A stretch of DNA of 64,000 nt from Curvularia sp. ZM96. Its lineage: Eukaryota > Ascomycota > Dothideomycetes > Pleosporales > Pleosporaceae. A program made the position numbers and the translations under genes. The notes below the pieces were generated by a model, which made no database searches, was not told the DNA's origin, and saw only the letters and a list, made by a program, of their open reading frames with translations. Below are positions 25,225-36,919 of the stretch, piece after piece. Location of the stretch: contig JAJGBQ010000005.1 of the NCBI GenBank assembly GCA_022457065.1, positions 744,001-808,000 of the forward strand. The letters run 5' to 3'. Position 1 is the stretch's first letter. Each line of letters opens with the position of its first letter.

Positions 25225-26049
25225 ATGATAGGGTGGGAGGTTTGTGTATATAGTTTTTTTCTTCTTTTTGTTCTTCTTTAGTTTTGAGATGGTAACTTCT
25301 AACGGCCGAGTCGTGTATGTGTACAGTTTTGATATTGATGTGTTTATTGTATTATCCCTTTTTTTTCTCTTTCTTCCTCCTAGCAGTAGAAATTTGAGAT
25401 ACGAATCTCAAGAACTGGCACTTTTTTTTCTCATATCCCCCCTTTTTTTTAAAAAAAGAACCTTCTATACAACATCCACTAGTACGAGTCCAATTTGTAC
25501 TCTACTTACCCTCTACAATCAAGACACCCTATCCTGCTTTATTCGCCTCGAAAATTACCTTAAAACGTCGTTATATACATATAACCACCTCACTTTTAAC
25601 CTTCTCCGCTGAAATGAAGTCTCACCACGGCACACAAAAATACACTCATCACCTCTCTCCCTTCACCCGTTGCGGCATCTTACCACTTCAAAACACAGTT
25701 CCCGCAGACGTGAAAACCAGGGTTCTAGATAACTAGTTACAAGTACACAATATATATCTATCTATCTCACAACCCATCCTCTTCCTTTTTTTTCGTCTTT
25801 ATTATCTATACATTGCCTCCCGCCTTTTTTTTTCTAAACTTCCTTCCTCAATGCCGCATGTTATATCTATACTTTAAATAGGCTCTAAGCGGGTGTTAAA
25901 TCTGTACTTGTCTTTACTTGGGAAGGAAAACCTGTACGTATGGTAGGTAGTGGGGAAATAGATATCTAGCGCCGTGTGTAGTTGAAGCGATTGTAACTAG
26001 ACCTCCTCTCTCTTTCTCTCTACATTTATTTTAGCTAAACTCGCTTCCC

Positions 26050-26106
26050 TCCTCCTCCTCCTCCTCCTCCTTCTTCTTCTTCTTCTTCTTCTTCTTCTTC
26101 TTCTTC
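26050..26106. repeat. compound pyrimidine microsatellite (TCC)7-(TTC)12
   Basis: Seven TCC units (26050-26070) pass directly into twelve TTC units (26071-26106). It is a perfect 57-base polypyrimidine tract between two convergent genes, likely highly variable between strains. Confidence 0.95.
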
Positions 26107-26152
26107 CCAGCAAGGATATCAATTCAGTCGCGATTCAAGTACTTTTGGCTTG

Positions 26153-26211
26153 TATAGAATCTACGCGAGTTTCTAGCTTTCTAGCTAGTCTTGCAAACTC
26201 TAGATTCTATA
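26153..26211. repeat. imperfect inverted repeat / stem-loop
   Basis: Arms TATAGAATCTA (26153-26163) and TAGATTCTATA (26201-26211) are perfectly complementary. Inside them GAGTTT (26167-26172) and AAACTC (26195-26200) also pair, separated from the outer stem by a 3-base bulge on one side. That makes a 17 bp stem around a 22-base loop that itself contains CTAGC/GCTAG. It could be a transcript-end hairpin or a remnant of a small inverted-repeat element; no flanking target duplication was seen. Confidence 0.6.
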
Positions 26212-28180
26212 TAATACTAGAGGAAACAAGGTGGGTTGTGTATATCTCGAAGTCTTTCCAATGCTTACCGACCAGAGATGCACTACTAACTTACAAGCGA
26301 ATGTTTATCAAACTCGCATAACGTCACATTAGAAAGAAGGGAACCTCTTGCGCTTGTCCATTTCCTTTCTCTTCTTTAGCGGGATTATCTACGCTGCTTT
26401 GAGAGAGATGAACTTGTCATGTAGCTCCAGACTCTCGTTTCTCTCTTGTATCCTCTCACATACTTCATTTGATTAGTGGCAGGGGAATAGCGTTGGATAG
26501 CCCCGTTTTGGCGAAAGGGGGCTATTATACGAGAAAGGGCTAGGGGTAGGATACACACATTGGTGAGGATGTGCGTTTAAATAGAATTGCTGATGCAGGG
26601 TCTGTTCTGCAAAACTTCTCAAGTATCTGCTTGTGGAGTGTAACAAAAATATTCGTTCCGCAAGGACGCTGACGCTGGTTTGTGGGTGGAACGTGGGTAG
26701 AGAGATGGGGCGGTTGAGTTGTGGATACTAGGAGGAGGGGGACATGGGATGTGGAAGTCAAGAGTGAAGTGGGATTTAGGAGTGGAACGATAAGGCACTT
26801 GGGAAGGATAGAGGGGGAGTGTGCATGGGGGGAAAGGAGAGTAGAGGATACTAAATTGCCTCGAGTCAACTGTGTCTGAGAGACTAGGTTCACAGAATAA
26901 ATGGATGAGAAGATTAAAATGAATAATGGGGTTTAGGAGGCAGACAACACAAATGCAACATTGACGTAGCACGTAACAGGAATCAAGTCAAGCAGGGCCT
27001 CATTACGACAAGTCGTACAAGCGTGGTAGTCACACACACCTTCATCACTGGGATGCGTAGTCTGCCTGGCTGTTCATCCTCCTAGTATCAGTCACACCAA
27101 CCAAAAAGACCTTAGACCCCGGGTCACACTCTCACTTACGAAATCATCATCTCGCATCAGGCACATATGCATGCAAATCTCTCTCTTAAGAAAAAAGAAC
27201 ACAATGAGATTTTAATCTGGCATTAAGTCGTTTCCACACAGACAGAAGACAACAATCTCGACAACACACATCTACACTTCCCCCCTGTCTTCACTTGTCC
27301 ATACCTCTCTTCCGAAAGAAACGGACAGCGAACAGCACACACACGCACAAACGACGAAAAGCAAAACAAGGAAAAAAGAAAAAGGCAACGAAAAAAAATC
27401 AAGTCTGGTATAACGACTCCTTCCTCCAACGACGTCTTCCTTCTTCTTCAGCTACATCTTCTTGCGTCCTCTTCTTCAATCCGGAAAGAAAAACAAGGAT
27501 AAATCATAAAGCCGTCTTTCCTCCATGAAATAAAAAGCGAGCAAAGTAAAGTAGAACGAAGAAGGAAAAGAACATGCAGGTAGCAAGTGCGAAGATAAGA
27601 GGAAATAAAAGAGAGAGAGAGAGCGAAAGAGGGGAAGAGGGTGGGTGAGATGAGTAACTTAGGAGAGAGTTAGAGAGAGAGATAGTCTGGTAACCAACCA
27701 GTAGTAGGTAGGAGTAGATAATGTAGTAGTAGTAATAATATCGGCGGCGATATATGTGCGGTGCGGGGAGAGCAGCAGGTAGGTAGATCTCGCAAGACGA
27801 GGCAGGCAGAGGGAAATTTCGAACATAAAAAAAAAGTGGATGGAATTTTGCATGAAAGCAAAACGAGATCAAACGAGGAAAAAAACGAAGCGGCCGCGTC
27901 GGATCCAATAAAACAACAACAATAACCAACGACAAAAGCACGAAACGCCTACTGAATCCCCCTCCAAGAGGTGAGTTAACAAAACAACAAGAGGCCAACC
28001 GAAGTTTCCAAAACCCCAAGCCTAGTCCGTTATGCTCCGGTTAAGAGATAGAAAGCGATCGAGATGGTCGATAAAGACACGGGTATATGGAACGATATGT
28101 GTGTTTCAAATGCCACCAGCCAACCTGCCAACCACCGCCGTAACGATGACACTTGGCCTTCACGAGGGCTTGGACTTGGG

Positions 28181-30586
28181 CTATACTTCTGTTGCGCCAG
28201 CAAAGTCGAAGTCGCCAAAGTTGCCGAGACCGTCATTGTCGCCAGTATGTAGGAACGAGTCAAAGTCAAATGATTCGAGTGCACCGGCGTCGTCGGGGAA
28301 GTTGAGGCCGAGGTCAAAACCGTTAGGCTATTGTTATGTCAGCGAGTGGACAGTAATCAGATGGAAAGAATAAACTCACATCAGGATCAATGCTTCCAAA
28401 TGGCTGACCACCACCGTTGTCCATGGGCTGGTCGGCAGGCGCTGGTGGTTGCACGGGTTGCTGTGGCTGGCCGTTTTGTCCTTGGTTGAAAGATTGCTTG
28501 TGGACCGGCGTGATTGGGGCCACGGGAGTGGAGGACGTCGGCGTGGGAGGCTCTTCGCCGTTTGTCGCTGCTGGGGTTGCACCTGTATTTGGCCCTTTCT
28601 TGTTTGCGGGCTTCTACAATCAACATCAATGTTGCTCAGAGGTGGAGCATGAATTAGAAACTTTACCTTATTGTCTTTTGTAGGCTTCTTCTTTGGATTG
28701 GCCTTGTTGGTTTGAGATGGCGTCGGTGGGTTCGGGTTCGACTGTGATGGAGAGGGCTCAGGCCGTGGTTGCTCGTTCGTGGGTGCTGGGGGTGGCGGCA
28801 TTTGCTGGCGCTGCTGTGGGTTTTGGCCCATGGGTCCTCCCATTTGCTGTCCGCCTGGCATCATACCAGGCTGGGGCCCACCACGCCAGCCGTTCTGCTG
28901 CATCTGTCCGTTACGCATAGCCTCCATTTGCGCAGGCGTTATCTGTTGACCACCAAAGTTTGGGGGCTGCGGATGTGAGCTCGGGGGGCGCATGCCCATA
29001 GGGCCGTTCTGAGGCATTCCTTGGGGGTAGAACTGAGGAGGCATTCCTGGAGGGGCCAAACTAGGGTCAAAGTTCATATTGGGCGCAGGAGACGCACGCT
29101 GCTGTCCCATGATGCCTTCTGGCATGGGCGAGCCTGGGAGATTCTGCTGACCCAGCTTGGGGGTGCCCCGCTTCATCTGGTCGGCTGGGTTGGGCGACGG
29201 ACCTCCGGCTCTGCTACCTTGTGGTGACATTGCTGCCCCAAAACCGGGAGCGCCCATGACACCTTGCTGCGGATGGCCAGACTGGTTATCCTGCTCTTGT
29301 CGTGCCATGAGCAATCGCTTCTTGTTCTGTTGCTCGAGAAGCATGAGTTGCATCTGGTAGTCCTGCAGCGCATGGTTACCTTGCTGAGGTGCGCCTTGAG
29401 GATTGGCGGGCATGTTGCCGGGTCGTGGCCCGTTGCCAGTAAAGAGGTTTTCTTGACCTTCAAGGCCAGGCTGGGCCATTGGAGAGCCTTGGACGCCAGA
29501 GTTCATACCCTGGGGGGACGAAGTGTTACTCAATGCGACTCTGTGTGCATGGGCCAGGCTTTGGGAATATACCTCCATGTTCTTCTGCTGCGCACCTGGA
29601 CCTTGCGGCATGAACTCATTGAACTGGTTGTTGGGCATGTTACCAGTGTTCATACCACCTGTGTGTCATTGTCAATTAGTTGAGATGGTCGGCAGAGGGT
29701 TCGGACAAGCGACGTACCATCAACACGCGGGCGTTTGTTTGGGGATGGGGCATTCTCGTTGGATCCGGGCGAGTTGGGGCGCTGGCCGTTCATGTCCATG
29801 CTTGATGCGTCCCGCTGCATCTGCGCTCCCATCATGCCGGGGCCTTTCATTTGCTGCATGCCCGCCATGGGGTTTCCGGTGCTGCTGCGCGTTAGCGGAT
29901 CGAATTGGGGGGAGAAGAGCATAGCCGTGGTGGGAGGAAGCATACGGTCGGTTGTTGTTCATGGCTGCTGCCCGCTTCAGGTCGGTCTGGTTACCGTTGG
30001 TCATGGCGCCGTTTCTCATCATCTGGTATTGCGCATTCATGGGGTTGTTCATCATCATGCGCTGGTTCCGCTGCTCGTTTTGCAGTTGGCCAAGGTTCTG
30101 TGGGCTCTGTCAGTGGGCTGCTACGTGGATGGCTAGATACGACAGAGTCAATGTGTGACCTACCCGGTTGTGGCTGACGTATTGGATCGCGTTCTTGGAG
30201 GCGTTGTTGCGAGGCTTGGTGGCCGTGTAAATGTCCCAGAATTGGACCCACCAGTCGAGCAGGAAGGAATTGTCGGCGACCTGGTTCGGGGGCAGCGAGG
30301 GCAGAGGCAGGTCGTCTATCTGGTCGATGGTGTCGGCGCCGTTCATCTTGTTGTTGGGGCTGGCCTTCTCCGTGGCCATCTTCATGTCGCATTCGAGCAT
30401 GGCGCGCGCCAGGCCCAGGTGCTTGTTCCGCAGGAAGTAGTCGTAGATGTACGTGTTGAGCTTCTCGGTGGGGTCGGTGCCCTTGCCGCCGGGCTGCGCC
30501 ATGTTGCGCATGATGGGGGTGCCGTCGACGGGGCCGTTGTTCGCATTCATGGCCGCCATCTGCGCCATTTGCTGCTGGTTCTGCAT
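28181..30586 (-). CDS. somA: SomA/Flo8-like LisH (LUFS) transcriptional regulator
   Basis: Six minus-strand exons: 30586-30164, 30097-29946, 29884-29718, 29658-28667, 28613-28380 and 28327-28181; 704 residues. The N-terminus has a Gln/Met start, then a LisH motif (TEKLNTYIYDYFLRNKHLGLA, ~37-57) and a LUFS-type extension (LLDWWVQFWDIYTATKPRN, ending YVSHNR at residue 141). The middle is low complexity, rich in Met, Gln, Pro, Gly and Asn, with a basic patch (NKRPRVDG) that could be a nuclear signal. The acidic C-terminus (SFDFDSFLHTGDNDGLG...) resembles an activation domain. In Aspergillus and Magnaporthe the SomA/Som1 proteins act with an LDB1-like partner downstream of PKA to control adhesion, conidiation and virulence; this role is inferred from homology. 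A 63 bp GT-AG segment (29572-29510) is in frame and may be an extra intron, which would give 683 residues. Confidence 0.85.
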
Positions 30587-31859
30587 CGCGACGCTGCGTG
30601 GGGAGGTCGGGCGTCGGGCGCGGGAGACGGGTGGGGAGTTAGCGATGGAAGCGCGGTGCTAGCTGGTAGACGCGATGTGTGTCGTGCACCTCGGTGCTGG
30701 ATGGATGGGGCTACAACAGCATGGGACGTCGTCGCCACGGAGGATCGGAGCCGGAGCCGGAGCGGCGTGCGTGGGACCTGCTCGAGCCTGGAGAGCGACA
30801 GGACGAGACGCGGGCGCGCAGGTGGTGGCCGGGTGGGATAGAGGACTGCCGAGAAAGGGTAGCGACGTTGGTGTCGCGATGGAAAAGGCGGCGGCTGATG
30901 CACGGTATTGGGACGGGGGTTAGCGTGAAGGAAGGACTTTGAGAGGGGATGTCAGCGGCGCGCTCTGCACGGAGGCTGCCAAGCGATGCGGTGCGGTACG
31001 ATACGACGGGAGCACGACAACAACAACAACGGCCGAGGAGATCGCCTACGCGATGGAGCGCGTCAGTCGCAGCAAAGAATAGAAGAGACGGGGCGTGGGA
31101 GGTTTGTGACGCCCCCAGAATCGAGGGGAAAGGCGGCGGCCGCTCACTGCGCTGCGCCAAGTCGCGCCCACGTGACGGGGTATTATTAGACTTTGCCAGC
31201 CTCCCCTTTGCCCACCACCGCGCCCTCGACAGAAAATGCTTGCTTTTCGCCAACCACTGCAAATTGCACGCCCACGGCCCAGTCTGTCGTGCCGTTCGCC
31301 TCAGGCCATGCGCCGCCCTGCTGTGAGGGTGCGTGGCGGGGGCATGCAACGCGACCTGGACAGGTCCACGACTGCGACGCCAATTGCGGGAGTGGGAGCG
31401 GCATGCCATACATGCACTCTACACCTTGTTGGCCTCAGAGGCGCCCGGTTGCCCGTCTCAGGCACGGATGCTCAACCCTCTCAATACACACATTCACGCA
31501 CGTGCAAATAAAACGGCCCCTTTCGCCATCGATTGTGTGTGTGTTGTCGTGGTGCGAGTGCAATTGCGCCATTGTGCAATTGTGCCCTCATGCGCCTCGC
31601 TGACCGCCTACAAAGGTGCAATTCTACCTGTCGCAATGCGCCTGGGCCGCTGACGCCAGATGCAGCCTGCGTCTCCCACGGCCGCCAAAGCGGTGTGCAA
31701 TTGTTCAGTAAACCCTGCCCGGTCCATATCGCTGCCTCGCTGGTAGCATCACCTCTGTAGAGCTGTCCCGCATTGTACATGCCCCCTCGTCAAGCAATCG
31801 CTGTACCTTATGCTCAAGACATCATGCAAGCATGTATTCTCCTCTACCTCAAGGCCCCT
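30587..31859. other. intergenic: leader/promoter of somA-like gene and tail of BET3
   Basis: Both flanking genes are on the minus strand. The part next to the somA-like start is GC-rich with ACAACAACAAC repeats near 31017-31029. The rest has chance frames on both strands. A long leader is common upstream of such regulators, but no start site can be fixed. No gene is supported. Confidence 0.5.
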
Positions 31860-32661
31860 CTACTCATCATCCGGTGGCATTTCGTCGTCAATATACCGAA
31901 CCAACGATATCCGCATCTCGGTAGTGTCGTTGCCTCGTAGAACGTCGCTGACGAAATGCGCTTCAACTTGCATGTGTACCTAGTTCGTCAATGAGTAATT
32001 CGCACACACGCAACGTCGCCGTGGATCGTCTCCCCCAGACAAACGTACCATTTCCAGTGCGCCCCGCAGCACGCCCACTAATATGTTCGAGAACCACAAT
32101 TCGTCCTGTGCGCGGCCGTCGTCTGGTAACTCGACAAAATCGGCAAGCGGGTTCTCCTCGAAGATGAGAGAGAATTGCTTGTTGTCGCTGGACCAGTTCG
32201 TAATCGTCGGAGTAATGTTGAGGAAGATCTTGAAGCCGACCTGCATATGCGCGTGAGCGGGCGAGCATTCCATCTACTGCTTGGCAAGGGCTACCTTTGA
32301 GATCATCTCGGCCACCTCTCGGAAGTTGGTGCAAGCCGGCGCACTCGACTTTGCCAGAAAGTCCTCGATCAACCGTATCCCGATATTGTATCCCATGCGG
32401 TCCAGTTGCTTGTTGACATCCGGGTAGTTGTATTCGTAGTCTTTGCATAATTGTGCGACAATGGTTCCGTATGTGAGAGTGACCAGCTCAGCGCTGACCT
32501 TGTCGACCCGAGTTCTTACATTGTCAGAGCTGGAAAACGTATTCAGTCATGCGCGAGGCTTACTTCCATACTCTGACATGTATTAGCGCATCGTCAGGCA
32601 GTTGCTAGACATGTGGGCCTCACTCCTCGCCCATGCGGGCCGCCTTTGTTGACGAAGACAT
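31860..32661 (-). CDS. BET3: TRAPP complex subunit BET3 (TRAPPC3)
   Basis: Five minus-strand exons: 32661-32624, 32572-32564, 32514-32295, 32240-32049 and 31979-31860; 192 residues, the normal length. The N-terminus (MSSSTKAARMGEEVWK) is rebuilt only if a 9-base exon (GTATGG plus flanks, encoding V-W) is included and the next intron (32563-32515) ends at an AAG acceptor. This gives ungapped agreement with fungal Bet3. Core motifs are LTYGTIVAQLCKDYE, NKQLDRMGYNIGIRLIEDFLA, ITPTITNWSSDNKQFSL and LRGALEM|VHMQVEAHFVSD. C77 matches the conserved, palmitoylatable cysteine of the family. BET3 is the core subunit of the TRAPP tethers acting in ER-Golgi traffic. It shares a 271 bp head-to-head promoter with SNRNP40. 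Confidence 0.93.
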
Positions 32662-32932
32662 GGCTCACACTGCCTGTGTTTGGCGCAATATACACGGATG
32701 TTGGGACCACGGACTCTGCAGACGCGGGGCGAAGGGGTGTATGAGGTAGTTGGGCTTGAGTCGTGTCGTCGGCATCGGGGGGCCAACGCGGAGGAGCGTA
32801 CTTAGCTCGGGCGGTGGAGCGTATATCTCTTGGCGCCGATCTTCCTTAGAGGAAAGTTCACGAGCTACTACCAAACCACGAATTTAGACGCGACAACTCC
32901 AACACAACCCAAACCAGCCCGTGTATACCGCC
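32662..32932. promoter_or_regulatory. bidirectional promoter, BET3 / SNRNP40
   Basis: Only 271 bases separate the start codons of two divergent housekeeping genes, so both promoters must lie here or overlap. I found no CCAAT or clear TATA motif in it. Confidence 0.6.
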
Positions 32933-34335
32933 ATGTCTAGAGAGAAGCGACCCGCCAATGAGGCCTTTGGCACCAGCCAGTTGGTCAAGCGCACCAAGTC
33001 GGATGCCAATCTGGGAGGAAGCTCTGCAGTAGCTGTAGTCAACAGCTCGGGCGCAAATGGCGCGCTGGTACAAGCGGTATGTTACCAACGAGGACTTTTC
33101 TTGTACAAGTACCAAGGCTGAAGGTTGCGATGTGCTGACAGGTGGTGTAGGGATCGCGCGCCAGCTCATTGCAGTCCCCAGTCATGGAACTTACAGGTCA
33201 TTCGGGTGAAGTCTTTGCAGCACGATTCGACCCGACCGGACAGTATATAGCATCGGGTTCCATGGACCGTTCTATTTGTGAGTTTAGAACGAGATTTGGA
33301 GGAAACTCCGCGCTGACGCTCAATAGTACTTTGGCGCAGCTCCGGCTCCTGCGAAAACTACGGCATCCTCACTGGTCACAAGCAGGCAGTACTCGACCTG
33401 CATTGGTCGCGCGATTCCAAAGTCCTCTTCTCCGCCTCTGCAGATATGCACCTAGCAAGTTGGGACGTTGAGACGGGAGAGAGGATACGGAGACACCCCG
33501 GCCACGAAGAGGTTATCAATTGTATGGACGTGAGCAAGCGCGGTGAGGAGATGCTCGTCAGCGGCTCCGACGACGGCTATATTGGCGTGAGTATACAACC
33601 TTGGCCACTATGAGACTGGTCTAACCCCAACAACAGATCTGGGACACAAGAACAAAAGACGCCGTAACCTTTATCCCCACCGACTTCCCGATAACAGCGA
33701 TATGCCTAGCAGAAGCTGGGAACGAACTGTTTACCGGCGGCATTGACAACGATATTAAAGTCTGGGATCTGCGGAAACAAGCAGTAACATATACATTGAT
33801 TGGCCATACTGACACAGTGACTTCACTGCAAATGTCCCCAGACAACCAAACCCTATTATCCAACGCACACGACTCGACCGTCAGGACGTGGGATGTGAGA
33901 CCTTTTGCGCCCGCGGATCGGCGTATACAAACGTACGACGGAGCCCCCACCGGCCAAGAGCGCAACCTCCTGAAGGCAAGCTGGGATTTCAAGGGCGAAA
34001 AGATTGCCGCCGGTAGCGGAGATCAAAGCGTCGCTGTGTGGGAGACGCGGACTGGGAAACTCTTGCACAAGCTGCCTGGCCACCGAGGCGCTGTCAATGA
34101 CGTACGATTCCACCCACTTGGTGAACCCATCTGTAAGTTGAAGCGAATTTCCTTGTGCCTCACCACCTCGGACTCGGCCGTACACCGCGTTTGGACCCCC
34201 TGGTACAAAGGGGGCAGTCCGCGCACATGCTCTTACCTTGTTTGTCTCTTACAAGGCATGAAGCTGACTTGGCAATTCTTAGTACTCTCCGCGTCGTCAG
34301 ACCGCAAGCTCATGGTAGGAGAGCTGGGCAAGTGA
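32933..34335 (+). CDS. SNRNP40: U5 snRNP 40 kDa WD40 protein (SNRNP40/Spf38 type)
   Basis: Five exons: 32933-33076, 33151-33277, 33327-33586, 33637-34132 and 34283-34335; 359 residues. The N-terminal ~60 residues are low complexity with a VKRTK basic patch. Then come seven WD repeats (~65-355). Diagnostic stretches match the U5-40K family: SSLQSPVMELTGHSGEVF, FTGGIDNDIKVWDLRK, LLSNAHDSTVRTWDVRPFAP and LLSASSDRKLMVGEL at the end. Known role: a component of the U5 snRNP and tri-snRNP in pre-mRNA splicing, with a nuclear location. The acceptor of intron 1 was set at 33150 because the neighbouring AG gives a stop and the resulting QAGSRASSLQ matches the family. The last intron is 150 bp and the last exon encodes only ~17 residues. 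Confidence 0.93.
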
Positions 34336-35539
34336 ACGTGGAGCTTATGTATCTTGGCTACGGACTTCTGATTCGAAGAGATTGCCGCGAAAAGCGTGGA
34401 GAAAGGCCCGAGGAGCTTCCGGCCCCAGATGGATGTCACAAGGGCGATGTTTACGTTGACTGGATACGCCGATGCGACGTGTGACAGGGCTGGTGGGTCG
34501 CACGTATGTAGGCAGAGTCGTCGACATAGACGCAGCCAACACGAGGAGTATGGGCATTAGGAGTAAGCGTCGAGGACGATTGGCACAAGCGTGCGACAAC
34601 AAAGCGACCCGGCGACTGCAGGATAGCCAGCAATGAAGCCGACGAAATTTGCAATGATGCATGTTCATGGACTTATATGGTGCTCGTCGCATGCCAGCCG
34701 CGCTGCTAAAAGCAGGACATGGTGGTTGCGCGGGCTTGATTGGGATGGGCGTTTCAGCCAGTTTTGGCGACAGCGAATCAAGGCGAGCCTTCCCCAGGTC
34801 TTTCCCGACCACTCGTCCAGGTGGCTCCATTCCAAGAACGCGAACGCGGTCCGTGCTACACGTAGGATGGCTGCTCCAGCCCAGCCGTGTTTCACGTCGC
34901 CCTCGTCGCGCTCTGACACACGATCCGTCGCGAATACGCATGGCGCTCAATGCTCGCTCGACCGTGGCCGTCGTTGTCGTCCGCACCCATGTCCCAGTCC
35001 CAAGCCTGCTCCTCTCCCTCAACTGTCATGGCTCCGTCGTCCTTTTCCTTCAGTCGTTGGTAATTGGCAGCAGTGCTGCACTCTGCTAGTTTCGCTTCTC
35101 TTTGTTCTTTCACCTTCGTTTGGCTCTGGTGGCTCTGGATAGTCTGCTGGCCAATTTGACTCTTTATTCGCCCACTAATATTCCTTCATTCCCCTTTGAA
35201 CGCCTCGTTTCGGTTCGAGCAGGCGTGCAAAGGTACAGCCAACAGTTCACGCACCGGATATTGCAAGACGACTCCGAGCAACAAAGTCGTCCACTCGTTC
35301 GGATACTACTCCACACTTTCTGTCCTGTTGCAATCCAGCCACGAGGTCTTCATGCTGATCTAGCGCTCACGGTCGCTCATTCGTCGTTGCGATATCTTGG
35401 AGGACGATCAACAGCAGGCGCGTCGGGCCTCGGCGACCTCTTTGCTATAAGGGAACAGCGTGCGCTCAAGATAGAACCTGGGGTCCGCATTTGCTAGTTT
35501 CTGGCCCTCACCCGTCCTTGAATCTATATACAGAACACC
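34336..35539. other. intergenic, 1.2 kb, probable long leader of the two-TM protein gene
   Basis: Between two plus-strand genes. Several chance frames occur on both strands. The part from about 35.1 kb is C/T-rich and resembles a transcribed leader of the gene at 35540, possibly with upstream ORFs. No coding gene is supported. Confidence 0.45.
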
Positions 35540-36919
35540 ATGTTTCGGTCACCACTCTTCGCTTGGTCGCCACGGCCAGACCAGGACCACGACATCGAGG
35601 CTTCTCCAGCTACACACTCCCCATCCCGATTCAGCGCCTTCCGCAGCAATGTACGGACATTGGTCAACGGTTCATCAATATATTCGCAATCACCGGCTCT
35701 TCCCAACAACAATAACGAAGTCACACCAAAAATTCCGTTCCGCGGATTCTGGAGTCGCGCTCAATCACCTAATCCAAACGTCGCACATGTCTCTGATGAT
35801 GTACCCCGCGACTCAGCCGACTCTAGGTCACCTCTTTCCTCTCATGCACACCACACTGCAGGCTCCTACATTGGCGCCATTCAAGACCCACGGGAACCAA
35901 CAACAGTGTACTCGCGTCACCCAGCAGATGTACCATTACCACCTGCCGGTGCCGGTGCCGTAGATCCTGAAAGTCAGCAGCTCGCAGACGAAATTAATGA
36001 AAGACGACACAGGCGACGCAGGCACCGGAGGAGAAAACATCGCCGTACCGAGCGGCCTGAACAGTGGGTACGGAGAAGGGACGAGCGAGGCTCTTCTGCA
36101 ATTTATGTCAGAGGATCAGCTGCACGAAGGAAACTGGCCACTTGTGTGATTTCTGGAACCTTTCTCATCGTCATTCTGTCCATCTGTAAGTTCTATGTCA
36201 AGTTTCCCATGGTACATGACAGAATCTAACGTACAATTGCAGACCTAGCATTGGCCCTGACCAACAAAGACCTGGGCCAGGAAATCCACATCCTGTTCAT
36301 CATGGTGCTTCTCACCGTCACCATCTTCTTCTGCCATTCGCTCATCCGCCTCTGCATGCTGATGCTCAACCCTCCGCGCGAACAAGCGCAACACATGCCC
36401 AACATGATGGGCGCTGAGGGCTTCCAGCCCGCTGTGCCCATCCGTGTCCACCTCCAACGCGATGAGGAAGCTGCATTGGAAAACGACAGGGCGCTAGATA
36501 ACGACGAGGATGACGACGACCCAGAGAAGAACATGCCGCCACCTCCACCACCCGCTTACGGTCTCTGGCGTAGTAGCGTCCGCGTAGATCCAAACCTCCT
36601 CCACTGGCAGCGTGTAGACAATATATCTGAACGCGGCAGTGCAATGTCATACCAAACACAATCACATGCTGGCTCTGTAACAGAACAAATTCCACCCGTG
36701 CCCTCGCGTGCACCGTCTGCCGTCGCAGAGGGCCCTCGACCTCCGTCCTACGCCTCCGAAGATGGCGTCAGTTACGTGGTAGAAGCTGCACCCCGCTCCA
36801 CCGTCAATCGCGACAGTCACACAGGATATAGTGAAATACATCCTGCGTGGCGCCCAGGGTACGCCATGAGTGAAATCAGAGGCGGCGAACTCCCTGCGAT
36901 TGGAAACTACCGGAGTTGA
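35540..36919 (+). CDS. uncharacterised two-transmembrane fungal protein
   Basis: Exons 35540-36185 and 36243-36919 (57 bp intron) encode 440 residues. The N-terminal ~150 residues are Ser/Pro/Asn-rich and look disordered. A strongly basic cluster (~155-195, HRRRRHRRRKHRR) precedes the first membrane span (~199-221, LATCVISGTFLIVILSI|YLALAL, rebuilt across the intron). A second span lies at ~230-256 (IHILFIMVLLTVTIFFC...). The short link (TNKDLGQE) suggests a hairpin, with both long tails on the same side. The C-terminal tail has an acidic run (NDEDDDDPEKN) followed by poly-Pro (PPPPPPAYG) and Ser/Tyr-rich sequence with possible PxY motifs (PPSYAS). I recognise the general type as a conserved Pezizomycotina membrane protein but no function. 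The basic cluster would place the tails in the cytosol by the positive-inside rule. Confidence 0.8.

Larger units (their letters stand above)
25225..28180. other. intergenic between convergent genes, 3.0 kb, low complexity
   Basis: A tail-to-tail interval. The first 600 bases are T-rich with many poly-T runs, then a pyrimidine microsatellite (26050-26106) and a stem-loop (26153-26211). From about 27.2 to 27.9 kb the plus strand is purine-rich (GAAAAAG, GAGAGAG runs near 27610-27690). The open frames there (such as 27504-28019 minus) are poly-Leu/Ser/Phe translations of this bias. No gene is supported. Confidence 0.55.

Noticed and set aside
27504..28019. 171-codon minus-strand ORF
   Set aside because: Poly-Ser/Leu/Phe/Tyr translation of a purine-rich plus strand downstream of the somA-like gene; no domain.
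32530..32563. 34 bp intron in BET3 ending at CCAG
   Set aside because: Too short for a normal intron and leaves four extra residues; using the AAG acceptor 15 bases further gives a 49 bp intron and ungapped family agreement.
34345..35022. 225-codon minus-strand ORF between SNRNP40 and the two-TM gene
   Set aside because: Arg/Ser-rich, no motif, overlapped by plus-strand frames; composition explains it.
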